Source: an uncultured Prochlorococcus sp.
Lineage (GTDB): Bacteria > Cyanobacteriota > Cyanobacteriia > PCC-6307 > Cyanobiaceae
Assembly: GCA_902587615.1 (NCBI GenBank)
Contig: CACILY010000009.1
Span: forward strand, 1-37,283
Direction of reading: 5' to 3'
DNA length: 37,283 nt
Within the stretch, counting starts at the first letter, position 1, and each line of letters begins with the position of its first letter. This document shows, piece by piece, positions 1 to 8,325 of this stretch. The translations under genes and the position numbers were made by a program. Under the pieces are notes generated by a model. It did not search any database and was not told where the DNA came from. It saw only the letters and a program-made list of their open reading frames with translations.

Positions 1-78
1 CATTGTCTGGATATAAGAAGGCAGCAAAAAGAAAGTGAATTGAGATGGGTGAAACAACACCAATTATTTGATCGCTAA
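1..78 (+). CDS. C-terminal end of an unidentified protein (partial)
   Basis: An open frame enters from the left edge of the window and stops at TAA (76-78), giving 25 residues that end in RWVKQHQLFDR. The tail is basic and polar, like a cytoplasmic protein. It is too short for me to assign a family. It runs towards the minus-strand tRNA-Val gene, with about 60 AT-rich bases between them. It could also be a chance frame, since nothing upstream is visible. Confidence 0.4.
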   Translation, partial: HCLDIRRQQKESELRWVKQHQLFDR

Positions 79-141
79 TTTTGATTTGAAAAGAAAAACA
101 TATAAATTAAAAAAAGTTTGCTTTTAGGAGGTTTTTATATA

Positions 142-213
142 TGGGCGATACTGGAATCGAACCAGTGACTCCTACCGTGTCAAGGTAGTGCTCTACCTCT
201 GAGCTAATCGCCC
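142..213 (-). tRNA. tRNA-Val (anticodon GAC)
   Basis: The reverse complement folds as a complete cloverleaf. The acceptor stem is GGGCGAT/ATCGCCC, followed by discriminator A. The D-arm is GCTCAGAGGTAGAGC. The anticodon stem is CTACC/GGTAG, enclosing a loop with GAC. The T-arm contains GGTTCGATTCC. The length is 72 nt and CCA is not encoded. GAC reads valine codons GUC/GUU. On the 3' side there is a weak AAAAG-CAAA-CTTTT hairpin followed by a T run (about 108-130) that may end the transcript. Its 5' side is about 33 bases from the point where recognisable murD sequence begins. Confidence 0.96.
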
Positions 214-257
214 TTTCGAATCCTTTGGATTCAGTCTTTATATAAATTAATACTGCA

Positions 258-1235
258 ATGGGAGGGAACATTGGCAATTCAGCAGCAGAGATTGCTTTTA
301 GATACAAAAATAAAATTAAAGATATTCCAGAATGGATAATCATGGAGTTAAGTAGCTATCAAATTGAATCATGCCAAGAGATCTCTCCCTCAATAGGTAT
401 TTGGACAACTCTCACACCTGATCATTTAGAAAGACATAAAACCTTAGAAAATTATTCTAATATTAAAAAAAGTTTAATAGATAAATCTTCTTTACGCATA
501 TACAATGCTGACGATAATTATATACTAAGTCAATACGAAACTCTACTACCAGGCATTTGGATAAGCACAAAGGAACGTAAAGGGATGAATGATATTGTTG
601 ATTTTTGGATTAATAAGGAAGGAATTGTAATGGAAAAAGATAAGGAACTTTTTTCGTCATCAATCAATCCGATCCCAGGGATTCACAATCTTAGAAATCT
701 TTTAATGGTGACCGCTGCAGCTAGACGTATTGGTATATCTTCAAGAGGTATTAAGAACGCAGCTTCAAATTTCAAAGGTGTTGAGCATCGTCTAGAAATA
801 CTTAGGGAAATAAAGAATATAAAAATATTCAACGATAGCAAAGCAACTAATTACGATTCATCTGCTGCCGGAATAATTTCTGTGCCAGCTCCAACTATTG
901 TTATTGCAGGCGGGAAATCAAAACTTGGAGACGCAAAAGAATGGCTTAGACAATTAAACAAAAAATGTTGTGGGATAGTTCTATATGGAACCTCTGCAAA
1001 TATTTTAAAAAAAATAATTCTATCGTCTGGATTTAACAAAGATATATTTATTCACCAAGAATTAAAAGAAGCCACTGAAAAAGCCATAAGTATAGGCCTT
1101 AAAGTCAAAGCTTCTAGCATTTTATTTTCACCAGCCTGTGCAAGTTTTGATCAATATAGAAACTTCGAAGAAAGAGGAGATCATTTCAAAAAGCTAATTG
1201 AACTATATTCTTCAAAAGATTACTTATCAAGATAA
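258..1235 (+). pseudogene. murD: murD 3' portion: UDP-N-acetylmuramoylalanine-D-glutamate ligase lacking its N-terminal domain
   Basis: MurD adds D-glutamate to UDP-MurNAc-L-Ala in cytoplasmic peptidoglycan precursor synthesis. The 325 residues align with the part of MurD after the ATP-binding P-loop. They start at the GGNIG motif, followed by ELSSYQIE (about 30-37), LTPDHLERH (about 52-60), PGIHNLRN (about 138), HRLEI and NDSKATN of the C-terminal domain, and SPACASFDQYRNFEERG near the end. Normal MurD is about 450 residues. The UDP-sugar-binding domain and the GTNGKT-type P-loop are absent. The codons just before the ATG read I-N-T-A, which still fits MurD, but an in-frame TAA lies at 243-245 and tRNA-Val lies beyond it. 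As it stands the product cannot be catalytic. Either the gene is truncated and a full copy exists elsewhere, or the junction is a deletion or assembly error. Confidence 0.85.
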
Positions 1236-1345
1236 GAAATAAATTGAAATTTTAAGAATTAGGATTGGTCGGTCATCACCCCAAAAATGGCTCTAGAGAA
1301 AGTCTATCTTCATTGATATATTCAATATGACTCAATAAGAATACC

Positions 1346-1651
1346 TTGAAAGAATTTAACAGAATCCCAACATCTATAAGCTACAAGCAACTTAATTCCT
1401 TATTAATTACGGCTCACAAAGAGATCACACAATACACTGATGAATCAAATGAAGTCTCAGAGGAGCAAGAAAAGTTCAACCAATTAGCTCATTCTTGGTT
1501 CGAATCAAGTAAAAAAATTCTCAACTCTCTTCAAAAAGATAAAGAGCATTTAGGGCAAGGGAAATGTGCTAACTGCCTAATGGCATTAGGTGCAATGGAA
1601 GCTCATATCAATATGGCAATTCAAGCATTTAAGGCATCCGAACTAGATTGA
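1346..1651 (+). CDS. Hypothetical protein, 101 aa, helical, with CANC motif
   Basis: The family is not recognised. It is a soluble, charged and probably all-helical protein. The start is TTG at 1346; no better in-frame ATG is present and the Shine-Dalgarno is weak. The C-terminal third contains GKCANCLMALGAMEAHINMA, a CxxC pair inside a predicted amphipathic helix, which might bind a metal or be redox active. It lies 110 bp after the murD fragment on the same strand and is followed by a 180-bp AT-rich gap. Its codon use is like its neighbours, which supports a real gene. The function is unknown. Confidence 0.6.
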   Translation: MKEFNRIPTSISYKQLNSLLITAHKEITQYTDESNEVSEEQEKFNQLAHSWFESSKKILNSLQKDKEHLGQGKCANCLMALGAMEAHINMAIQAFKASELD

Positions 1652-1832
1652 ATCAAAAAAATGTTTAGGAAGTAATAAATGTCTTAAAGTTAATATCAAA
1701 GTTACGTGCGAATTCTTTTATTTATTCAGAAGTTTTGCCAATTTGCTATATTTATAAAACCTCAAAAGGGTTCATAAAACCTATTTCCACATTAAAAAGG
1801 TGAAATATCTAAATAATCACTCCTTTTGTCTC

Positions 1833-2216
1833 ATGCCCAAAGAACTCATTTCACTAATACCAACTATCAATAAAGCAAAAGAGAACCCTAACCTGAATGA
1901 AGCAATAATTTATGCACATATATTTGGAGTAATTGGTGATTGGTTTATATCTGGACTATCAGAAGATGGCAAAATTGCTTTTGGTTATCAACATGTAGAA
2001 GCAGAAGAAGAATGGGAAATGAGCTCTTGGTTTACTAACTCAAAAGAATGGGGAGAGTTTTCCATTGATAATATGCAAAATCTCGTAAACAACGAATTCC
2101 TAAAAGAAAAAGATATTCGCTTTCTTATAGTAAGAGATATGGCATGGAAACCTAAGAAATTTGCTGATGCTGTTATCAATCAAGCCACTTTAAATTATCC
2201 TGGTAGTGTTATTTAA
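1833..2216 (+). CDS. DUF2958-like protein, about 127 aa
   Basis: The pattern resembles DUF2958: an N-terminal KELISLIP segment, then YAHIFGVIGDWFISGLSEDG, FGYQHVEAEEEWEMSSW, an EWGEFSIDNMQNL segment, and KEKDIRFLIVRDMAWKPKKF near the C-terminus. DUF2958 proteins are small and soluble and often occur on plasmids and mobile elements; their role is unknown. I chose the ATG at 1833 because DUF2958 proteins begin a few residues before the KEL motif. The same frame also opens at a GTG at 1800, which would add 11 residues. The family call is by eye and moderately certain. Confidence 0.6.
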   Translation: MPKELISLIPTINKAKENPNLNEAIIYAHIFGVIGDWFISGLSEDGKIAFGYQHVEAEEEWEMSSWFTNSKEWGEFSIDNMQNLVNNEFLKEKDIRFLIVRDMAWKPKKFADAVINQATLNYPGSVI

Positions 2217-2270
2217 TTATATTGATTTTAAAATTAAAAACTTATCTAATTTACTTACAATATTTCTAGA

Positions 2271-2498
2271 ATGAACTCAGAGCGAATTGATGATTCCCTT
2301 TTTTTAATCTCCAAAGCAGTTGAGAAAGGTGAGCCTGGTATCTCAAAGAAGATAAGGGATATGCTAAATAGCTCCGACAATCCATCTGAAATGAGATATT
2401 TAGAAGGATTGCTTATGCTACTTGGAGAAATGCCAGGAGAGTTAGAAGATAGGCCTGATATTGAGAATGATCCGGAAGAATACTGGGAAGAGTATTAA
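2271..2498 (+). CDS. Hypothetical acidic protein, 75 aa
   Basis: Short, soluble, strongly acidic at its C-terminus (ending NDPEEYWEEY), and mostly helical. It begins with ATG 54 bp after the DUF2958-like gene and may be co-transcribed with it. The internal MRYLEGLLMLLGEMPGEL segment looks like an amphipathic helix pair. I do not recognise the family. Codon use and the clean ATG start suggest a genuine small gene. Confidence 0.55.
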   Translation: MNSERIDDSLFLISKAVEKGEPGISKKIRDMLNSSDNPSEMRYLEGLLMLLGEMPGELEDRPDIENDPEEYWEEY

Positions 2499-2657
2499 AA
2501 AAATTTTCTTAACTAGAAATCAATGCTTTAAATAGTAATTAAACTTTTTTATATTTTCCTCTCCTTAAGGATAAAAATTAAGCTAAAAGTAGAAATACCT
2601 AAGTTTTTTTCCCCATAGACATTTGGCCAGTTTAATACTAGAAAATATGTAAGGTCA

Positions 2658-2663
2658 TATAAT
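2658..2663 (+). promoter_or_regulatory. Candidate -10 element for the 41-aa membrane protein
   Basis: A perfect TATAAT lies about 90 bp before the start codon of the small gene at 2752. No convincing -35 hexamer sits 17 bp upstream, so this is a tentative call. Confidence 0.3.
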
Positions 2664-2751
2664 GGAATCAGGAATCTATTCTCTCCATTATTGATCTATA
2701 AACAAACTCAAACATAAATTAATTCACATTATTCGATCAAGGAGGTTAATT

Positions 2752-2877
2752 ATGTCTCAAATTGAATTATTCATTCCTTCAGTTCTCTTAGGCAGCTTAG
2801 CTTTGTTTGCAGTTTTAGGTCTACGTGAATTCGTAAGAGAAAGCTCTATTGCTTTAAAGAAAAAGTCACATGCCTAG
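2752..2877 (+). CDS. Single-helix small membrane protein, 41 aa
   Basis: A strong Shine-Dalgarno (AAGGAGG, 2739-2745) sits 6 bases before the ATG. The protein begins MSQIELFIPSVLLGSLALFA: a hydrophobic helix over about residues 5-24 after a short polar N-terminus, then a charged stretch ending KKKSHA. The shape is that of a one-helix subunit of a thylakoid complex. I could not match it to PsbM, PsbX, PsbY, Psb30, PetG, PetN or PsaM. The gene has its own candidate -10 and ends before a hairpin terminator shared with the convergent pcb gene. The neighbouring antenna gene makes a thylakoid role plausible but unproven. Confidence 0.75.
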   Translation: MSQIELFIPSVLLGSLALFAVLGLREFVRESSIALKKKSHA

Positions 2878-2937
2878 AAGGCATTCTTAGCTATCTTTAA
2901 ATCAAAAATTACGAACTCGAAGTTTAGTCTTTAAAAT

Positions 2938-2972
2938 AAAAAACCTCGTCACATTTCTGACGAGGTTTTTTA
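2938..2972. terminator. Bidirectional intrinsic terminator
   Basis: Stem CCTCGTCA (2944-2951), loop CATTTC, and stem TGACGAGG (2958-2965). A T run follows on the plus strand and an A run precedes it, so it can end both the 41-aa gene and the convergent pcb transcript. Confidence 0.88.
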
Positions 2973-3022
2973 TATGTACTTAAATTAGGAACTAGAAGTC
3001 AGGTTCTAGCTAATAATAAAAA

Positions 3023-4063
3023 TCAACTTTTATTCTGAAGAGAACTCAATACACTCTTAAAATCAAAACCCATTGAACGTAAAGCATGCCAAAGATGTCC
3101 TTGAATAAAGAAGAATCCAAAATAGTAATGAACATTAGTCAAGGCAGCTCTCGTACTATGGCCAAAGAAAGAGTTGCTGTCAGAGAAATCTCCTGTATCG
3201 ACCCAATATGGAGCGATCGTAAATTTCTGAGCCAGAGGTTCTCCATAAAATTCTGTTGGATAAACTGATGTATTTGAAGCGCACCAAAAAGCCGCAACAA
3301 TCGCCATCCAACCTATTCCTGCAAGAGACCAAGACAAAACAGCCTCAGCAGAAAGTAATCCTGCACCTTTGTATTTAGTGTAAATACCTGTTTTTTGAGC
3401 AATATGAAGTGCTCCACCACTAATCAACAAAAAAGCAAGAAAGGCATGCCCACCCATCACGTCTTCCAAATTACTTATAGATAAGAAGTCAAATTGATGA
3501 TTCCAAATGGCATTCAAATTTAAGTTGTATTCAACTTGGCGAACTACCCCTTGAGAAGCATCATAAATACCATGAATTCTTGCCCATTCAACAAACCATA
3601 TGTTTGCAACACCTAAAAAGATCAAATGATGTCCAAGGATAAAAGTCAGATTTTTAGGATTATCCCACTCCAATTTGAACTTCCTTGCTTGCTTAACTTC
3701 ACTTTCTTGCATATCACCTTCAAAATAAAGGGAATGCAAAAGTCCACCAGCCCCATAAACCATAGAAGCTACAAGATGGACCACTGCTATTGAGACAACA
3801 TTTGCACCAGTCCAAACAGAACCAGCCTCATCAAAGCCAATTCCCATAGATGCTAAATGAGCCAAAAATATTGAGCTCTGATGTCCCATTGACACTGAGG
3901 GATCAAAACGCGCCAGCTCCCAAAGTGTTGCAGCACCAGCTGCAAAAGCCATTAAGCCTGTATGAGCAGCGTGAGCGGCAATAAATTTGCCTGAGCGATT
4001 AGTAACTCCTGCATTGCCTGCCCACCACCCATAGGTGACGGCCGGGTTTCCATATGTCTGCAT
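3023..4063 (-). CDS. pcb: Pcb chlorophyll a/b-binding light-harvesting protein, 346 aa
   Basis: Pcb proteins are six-helix thylakoid antenna proteins of the IsiA/CP43 family. They bind divinyl chlorophylls and pass energy to photosystem I or II. The N-terminus NPAVTYGWWAGNAGVTNRSG and the AAHAAHTGLMAF, GHHLIFLG, HQFDFLSI and VHYYFGFFFIQGHLWHALR segments are diagnostic, with conserved His ligands in successive helices. At 346 residues it lacks the large lumenal loop of CP43, as expected for Pcb. It is clearly paralogous to the gene at 8326-9402 but has diverged: its loop around residue 215 is shorter (KTGIYTKYKGA, without the GSGLLGE insert) and its C-terminus is shorter. Which Pcb letter applies, and which photosystem it serves, cannot be read from the sequence. 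Confidence 0.95.
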   Translation of the reverse strand: MQTYGNPAVTYGWWAGNAGVTNRSGKFIAAHAAHTGLMAFAAGAATLWELARFDPSVSMGHQSSIFLAHLASMGIGFDEAGSVWTGANVVSIAVVHLVASMVYGAGGLLHSLYFEGDMQESEVKQARKFKLEWDNPKNLTFILGHHLIFLGVANIWFVEWARIHGIYDASQGVVRQVEYNLNLNAIWNHQFDFLSISNLEDVMGGHAFLAFLLISGGALHIAQKTGIYTKYKGAGLLSAEAVLSWSLAGIGWMAIVAAFWCASNTSVYPTEFYGEPLAQKFTIAPYWVDTGDFSDSNSFFGHSTRAALTNVHYYFGFFFIQGHLWHALRSMGFDFKSVLSSLQNKS

Positions 4064-4357
4064 AAAAAACCAAAAAGGTTATACGTCACGAAGGATACAC
4101 TCAATTTGATTTATAAAAACAAAGACTTAACATCCTTAAAAAGTTAAAATTATAAAACTGTGTATTTCCTCGTTCCTTCTATGTAGTGTCAGGTCTTAAA
4201 AAAGTGTTCTAGAAAGTAATATAGATCTAAAATAGTTTCAAAATTGCTTTTTTGCATGAAGCTATAAAATTTGGAACAAGCTGATAGAAGATTTGAGTTA
4301 TCAGAAATAAATCCAGAGCGATTTTACAATCTTCCAAAAAGGGAGATGTCAGAAAAA

Positions 4358-5251
4358 TTAGAAAATTGAATTTTGTCTTATCAGATAGATAATTGGCTTT
4401 AATATTTTATACATCTTTGATTTTATTCTACGTTTAAGTAAAACTAAAAAATCATATGATTTAAAGAAATTTTTTAATACATAATATTTAAATCTCGCAT
4501 GTTTTTTCCAAGAAAGACATTCCCAGTCAAAAGAAGAGTAAATATCACCATGCCATTGATAAGGTGATTCCGGATAAATAATATTTGAGGCATTTGAAAG
4601 GAAGGCAGCAAGCCAATTAAACGTTCCCCCAGTTAAAATTAGGTTATTAAAATTCCTCGCGAATAGGATTGTCTCCACTGGTGAAGAATCAATCAACTTT
4701 AAATTATAGTTTTTGATTATTCTTTTAATCAAAGGATGCCTCGGGCTATCAGTTGTAATGAAATTAGTTTTATTCGCAAATTCCGAATCAAGATTTGCGT
4801 TGCTCTGATTACGATTAATAGTTAATTCTATTGCTTCTTGATAATACTCAAAAGGTGGAGTCAAATGAGCAACATCACCTAATCGTACAAAAACAAGGTA
4901 TTGAGAATCTGCAAGAGGTTTTATTTCCTCTAGTTTAAACATATCACGTATTTTCTGTTGATAACTCTTAAGAAACCAACCAACTTGGAAGTTACCCATA
5001 AAGAAGAGCGGTTTATTATTTTCAAATGAAAAATTGAAAATATCATTCAGATCATTATCTGAATATGAATCAGATATTCCATCTAGAGTCCTTCCTTCTT
5101 TCCAAAATTGTATCTTCAACTTATCTATTTGATGATATGTAGAATACTTTTCTACTTTAAGATTTAGCTTCTCTCCAAGTATAGAACATCCAATAGATTG
5201 AATAACTTGGTTGGCGAGCCTAGCATTAGAAGAATAATTGGTCCTTAACAT
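4358..5251 (-). CDS. GT11-like glycosyltransferase (alpha-1,2-fucosyltransferase family), 297 aa
   Basis: It shows the layout of alpha-1,2-fucosyltransferases (GT11). The N-terminus has RLANQVIQSIGCSILGEKL (compare GxGNQLFQxA). The middle has MGNFQVGWFLKSYQQKIRDM (compare GYFQ...IR), then FVRLGDVAH (compare the HxRxGDY nucleotide-sugar motif), then NFITTDSPRHPLIKRII. The closing motif LILTGGTFNWLAAFLSN corresponds to ANSTFSWW. The basic C-terminus may associate with the membrane. The motifs are divergent, so the sugar transferred is uncertain. It starts 17 bp after the ABC exporter gene, so the two are probably co-transcribed, suggesting a surface polysaccharide or glycolipid. A 32-codon open frame on the other strand (4271-4369) overlaps its 3' end and looks incidental. 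Confidence 0.75.
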   Translation of the reverse strand: MLRTNYSSNARLANQVIQSIGCSILGEKLNLKVEKYSTYHQIDKLKIQFWKEGRTLDGISDSYSDNDLNDIFNFSFENNKPLFFMGNFQVGWFLKSYQQKIRDMFKLEEIKPLADSQYLVFVRLGDVAHLTPPFEYYQEAIELTINRNQSNANLDSEFANKTNFITTDSPRHPLIKRIIKNYNLKLIDSSPVETILFARNFNNLILTGGTFNWLAAFLSNASNIIYPESPYQWHGDIYSSFDWECLSWKKHARFKYYVLKNFFKSYDFLVLLKRRIKSKMYKILKPIIYLIRQNSIF

Positions 5252-5268
5252 ATCAATTACCTATTTAA

Positions 5269-7161
5269 TTATTCAATACGATTGTTTGTATTGAGATCTG
5301 TTTGTTGGCTTTTCCATAATTGATAATATAAATTCTGATTTGAAATTAAAGTTTTATGGTCACCCATTTCTATTATTTTTCCTCTATCTAAAACAATTAT
5401 ATTGTCTGCTCTTACAATTGTACTAAGCCTATGTGCGATGGTGAGAATAGTTCTATTAACTTGAAACTTACGTATAGCCTCTTCGACTAAATTCTCGCTA
5501 GTTGAATCTAGAGAACTTGTTGCTTCATCTAAGATAAGTAATTCCGGATCTTTAATTATTGCTCTGGCTAAAGATAGCCTTTGCCGTTGTCCCCCACTTA
5601 ATCGATAGCCTCTTTCACCAATAAGAGTATCAAATCCATCAGGAAGTCTTTCAATGAAATCTATTGCTTGCGCAGCTCTACATGCCTCTTTAATCTCTCT
5701 AATAGTTACATCAGGACAACCAAAACCTACATTTTCTGCAATAGAACAATTAAATAAGAACGTATCTTGACTAACAACTCCTAGTTTTTTTTGCCAGCTA
5801 TTAAGATTAATTTTATTCAAAGGAACATCATCTATAAAGATATTTCCTTTGTTAGGGGAATACAAGCCTACTAATAAGTCAACTATTGAACTCTTACCAG
5901 CACCACTCGGGCCAACAAGTGCAAGCATCTTACCTTTATGTAAATCAAAGCTTATATTATTCAAAGAAGAACTAGTCTCATTAGAATAAGATAAAGTTAC
6001 AGATTTAAAAATAACTTTTTCAGATAATCTTTTAAATTCTAACCCACCTTTTCTCCTGAAACTCTTGTCATTTCGAGATAGTATTTGATTGAGCTTATTC
6101 ATTCTTCCACTATTACTTCCAATTGAATCAATTAGAGTAAAACAACTTCCTAATCGGACATTCAACCTTTGCAGAGCAAGAATGAATGTAACCAAATTAG
6201 GTAAAACCCCTACATCACTTCCTCCAAAAATAAAAACACTGCATAACATCATTAAGACAATTGCAATTATTGAAAGAAAATTAGATAGCGAAGGTAGTAC
6301 CGAAATGATTCTTGTCTGGCCTTTAAGAGATTTTTCTAAAGTAATCAATTTTCTCTTCAGATCATTCTCAGCCATTTCAAGCTGACCAGTAGTATGTAGA
6401 AGTCGAAGTCCCTGAAAATGCTCAGTAATTGTACTGCTAACTTCCGTATCGCTATTGCTTACATCAAATGAGCTAGAACGTAGGCTAGGAATTAATAGTC
6501 TTTGAATTGAGGTTAACAATCCAACAACAAGTAAGGCAGCTAATAGTAACCAAGGAGATAGTTTAATGATTACAATTATATATGTAATAATCATTAATAA
6601 GTGCACTAATAAAGTGCTGTAATGATCTATTTGAAGACTTATACCTGCTTCACCTTGAACTGCAAAATCAGTCAATGTTCCTACTCTATAATTACTAGCT
6701 GACGCAAAATCCAAACTAAGTGCCTGTTTATGAATTCGAGCCATTACCAATGGTCTACATCTTGCAGCAAAATAACCGGCACTTACTAAAGACAAATATT
6801 TAAATAGACTTTGCAATCCCTGTAAGAAGACTGCTAATAATAACAAAATTAAAAATATATCCTTATTCTCAAGGGAATTAATCCAAATAGTTCCATTAGG
6901 CCAAAGTTTAGAAATAGAATTAGCTAAACCAATTGAACTTTCCTTAGGACCTGCAGAGATCCCTTGTACTGCTAGAAAAATAACTCCAAGCGTTGCGCCT
7001 TCAGTAAAAGCTTGGATGATTCCAAAACCAATATTTAAGCCTATTATTCGCCATTGCTTACGTGCCACAGTTTTTAAAAATTCTGCAGCAGGGGTTTTAC
7101 TTATAAAAGGAGAAATTAAATTTAAAAATACTTTTCCAAATAAAGCGTGAATCTTAGTCAT
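5269..7161 (-). CDS. ABC transporter, fused permease and ATPase (MsbA/PglK-like exporter), 630 aa
   Basis: A half-transporter exporter: an N-terminal type-IV membrane domain with about six helices (about residues 30-340) fused to an ATPase domain. The nucleotide-binding motifs are all intact: Walker A GPSGAGKSS (about 415), Q-loop in VSQDTFLF, signature LSGGQRQRLSLARAI (about 518), Walker B LLILDEATSSLD (about 540) and H-loop AHRLSTI (about 575). It should form an inner-membrane homodimer that exports a lipid, lipid-linked glycan or peptide using ATP. The flanking glycosyltransferase and FkbM methyltransferase point to a glycan or glycolipid. A peptidase C39 domain is absent, which argues against a bacteriocin exporter. 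Confidence 0.9.
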   Translation of the reverse strand: MTKIHALFGKVFLNLISPFISKTPAAEFLKTVARKQWRIIGLNIGFGIIQAFTEGATLGVIFLAVQGISAGPKESSIGLANSISKLWPNGTIWINSLENKDIFLILLLLAVFLQGLQSLFKYLSLVSAGYFAARCRPLVMARIHKQALSLDFASASNYRVGTLTDFAVQGEAGISLQIDHYSTLLVHLLMIITYIIVIIKLSPWLLLAALLVVGLLTSIQRLLIPSLRSSSFDVSNSDTEVSSTITEHFQGLRLLHTTGQLEMAENDLKRKLITLEKSLKGQTRIISVLPSLSNFLSIIAIVLMMLCSVFIFGGSDVGVLPNLVTFILALQRLNVRLGSCFTLIDSIGSNSGRMNKLNQILSRNDKSFRRKGGLEFKRLSEKVIFKSVTLSYSNETSSSLNNISFDLHKGKMLALVGPSGAGKSSIVDLLVGLYSPNKGNIFIDDVPLNKINLNSWQKKLGVVSQDTFLFNCSIAENVGFGCPDVTIREIKEACRAAQAIDFIERLPDGFDTLIGERGYRLSGGQRQRLSLARAIIKDPELLILDEATSSLDSTSENLVEEAIRKFQVNRTILTIAHRLSTIVRADNIIVLDRGKIIEMGDHKTLISNQNLYYQLWKSQQTDLNTNNRIE

Positions 7162-7300
7162 ATTTTTGATTCATTAAATAGTTTTAGAGAATTCACGAAA
7201 ACCTTTAGTATTTTAGGATATAAAAGGAGCAATATCGAATAATTAAAAATTGAAATTATGATATCGAGCTTGTACAAAATGATAATTGATCATTCCTTTT

Positions 7301-8041
7301 CTAATTGAGCAATTCATTGTTAATATATATACTATTTAAATACGTCCCTGCTATATAAGCATAATCAGGAAATAGAACGTTATCAAATATCTCTTTGCAA
7401 GAACTAGACCCTTCTGAAATATCTAATGTCTCAACACATATTAAAAAAGGTTTTATATTTCGATTCTTAGTCAATTCTTTCAAAATAGAAACTTGTAGTT
7501 CAATGCTTTCGATATCCAGTATTAAGACTCCTATCCTAGATGGAAATAAATTCTCAATATCTTGTGTCTTTATAGTTTTTGAATTAATTTCTTGAAATCT
7601 ATGGCCTAGTTGCTCTAACCGTTTATAAGATTCGTAATCGACAGTGGAAAGCATTCCATTGTCTTGGCATTGATAAAACCTAACAAAATCCTCTTTATAT
7701 GTAGCTTCAACATATGCTGATTGAATAAAAGTAGTTTTCTTCCTGAAAAGTCTAAACTCAGACTCCAATTCACTCATAGGATCTATTGAAAAGCCGCTAA
7801 AACCTAATTTCTGTTCTAAATACCAACTATTAGACAAATGATAAAAATAACATGCGCCTATTTCCAAGAAGTTATTAGGAATGTTATATCCTTTACTCGC
7901 GAAAGAATCAATTATAAATTCAATAATCCTTGATTCACCCAACTGAGAAGAATCAGTAGCCTTGATTTTCTTGCTTGTATAAAATCTTTTTTTCTTAAAA
8001 CTAAAATAATGTTGAAGAAGCCAGCGTTTTATGAATTTCAT
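7301..8041 (-). CDS. FkbM-family methyltransferase, 246 aa
   Basis: It resembles the FkbM SAM-dependent methyltransferase fold. After a basic N-terminal helix (residues 1-20) comes NNFLEIGACYFYHLSNSWYL, the glycine-containing SAM motif I. Then come GFSGFSIDPMSELE (acidic end of strand 2), FRKKTTFIQSAYVE, STVDYES, and VLILDIESIELQVSILKEL, the characteristic D-x-E-x-x-E-L segment. FkbM enzymes O-methylate sugars in polysaccharides and polyketides. It is the first gene of the minus-strand cassette, 139 bp before the ABC exporter. A target on an exported glycan is inferred from context. Confidence 0.8.
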   Translation of the reverse strand: MKFIKRWLLQHYFSFKKKRFYTSKKIKATDSSQLGESRIIEFIIDSFASKGYNIPNNFLEIGACYFYHLSNSWYLEQKLGFSGFSIDPMSELESEFRLFRKKTTFIQSAYVEATYKEDFVRFYQCQDNGMLSTVDYESYKRLEQLGHRFQEINSKTIKTQDIENLFPSRIGVLILDIESIELQVSILKELTKNRNIKPFLICVETLDISEGSSSCKEIFDNVLFPDYAYIAGTYLNSIYINNELLN

Positions 8042-8252
8042 TTTTAAAGCTTTTTATAAATATATATTAGCAATTGGTTTTTTAAGATCAAAGATCATAT
8101 TTCTAAATCAATGATCTCATAACAATAAAAATATTAACGAAGTATTTCTTTAGAGATAAACTATAGCCTTCAAATTCAAAACAACCAAAATTAAACAATA
8201 AAAATTTTAAAAGCATGCCTATTTCAAGTATTAATGTTTTCTCAAACAAAGT

Positions 8253-8279
8253 AAAAAACCCCGCCTAAATGGCAGGGTT
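8253..8279 (-). terminator. Intrinsic terminator of the second pcb gene
   Basis: Read on the minus strand, AACCCTGCC, loop ATTTA, GGCGGGGTT and then TTTT. There is one mismatch in the stem. It lies 46 bp beyond the pcb stop and separates pcb from the FkbM gene. Confidence 0.85.
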
Positions 8280-8325
8280 AGAAGATTTCCACCTATTTTA
8301 GGTAGGAATAAATTTACAAAAAGAA

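Noticed and set aside
4271-4369. 32-codon plus-strand frame (TTG start) reading LEQADRRFELSEINPERFYN
   Set aside because: The composition looks protein-like, but it is short, has a TTG start, no Shine-Dalgarno, and overlaps the 3' end of the convergent glycosyltransferase gene. It could be a gene remnant; not enough to annotate.
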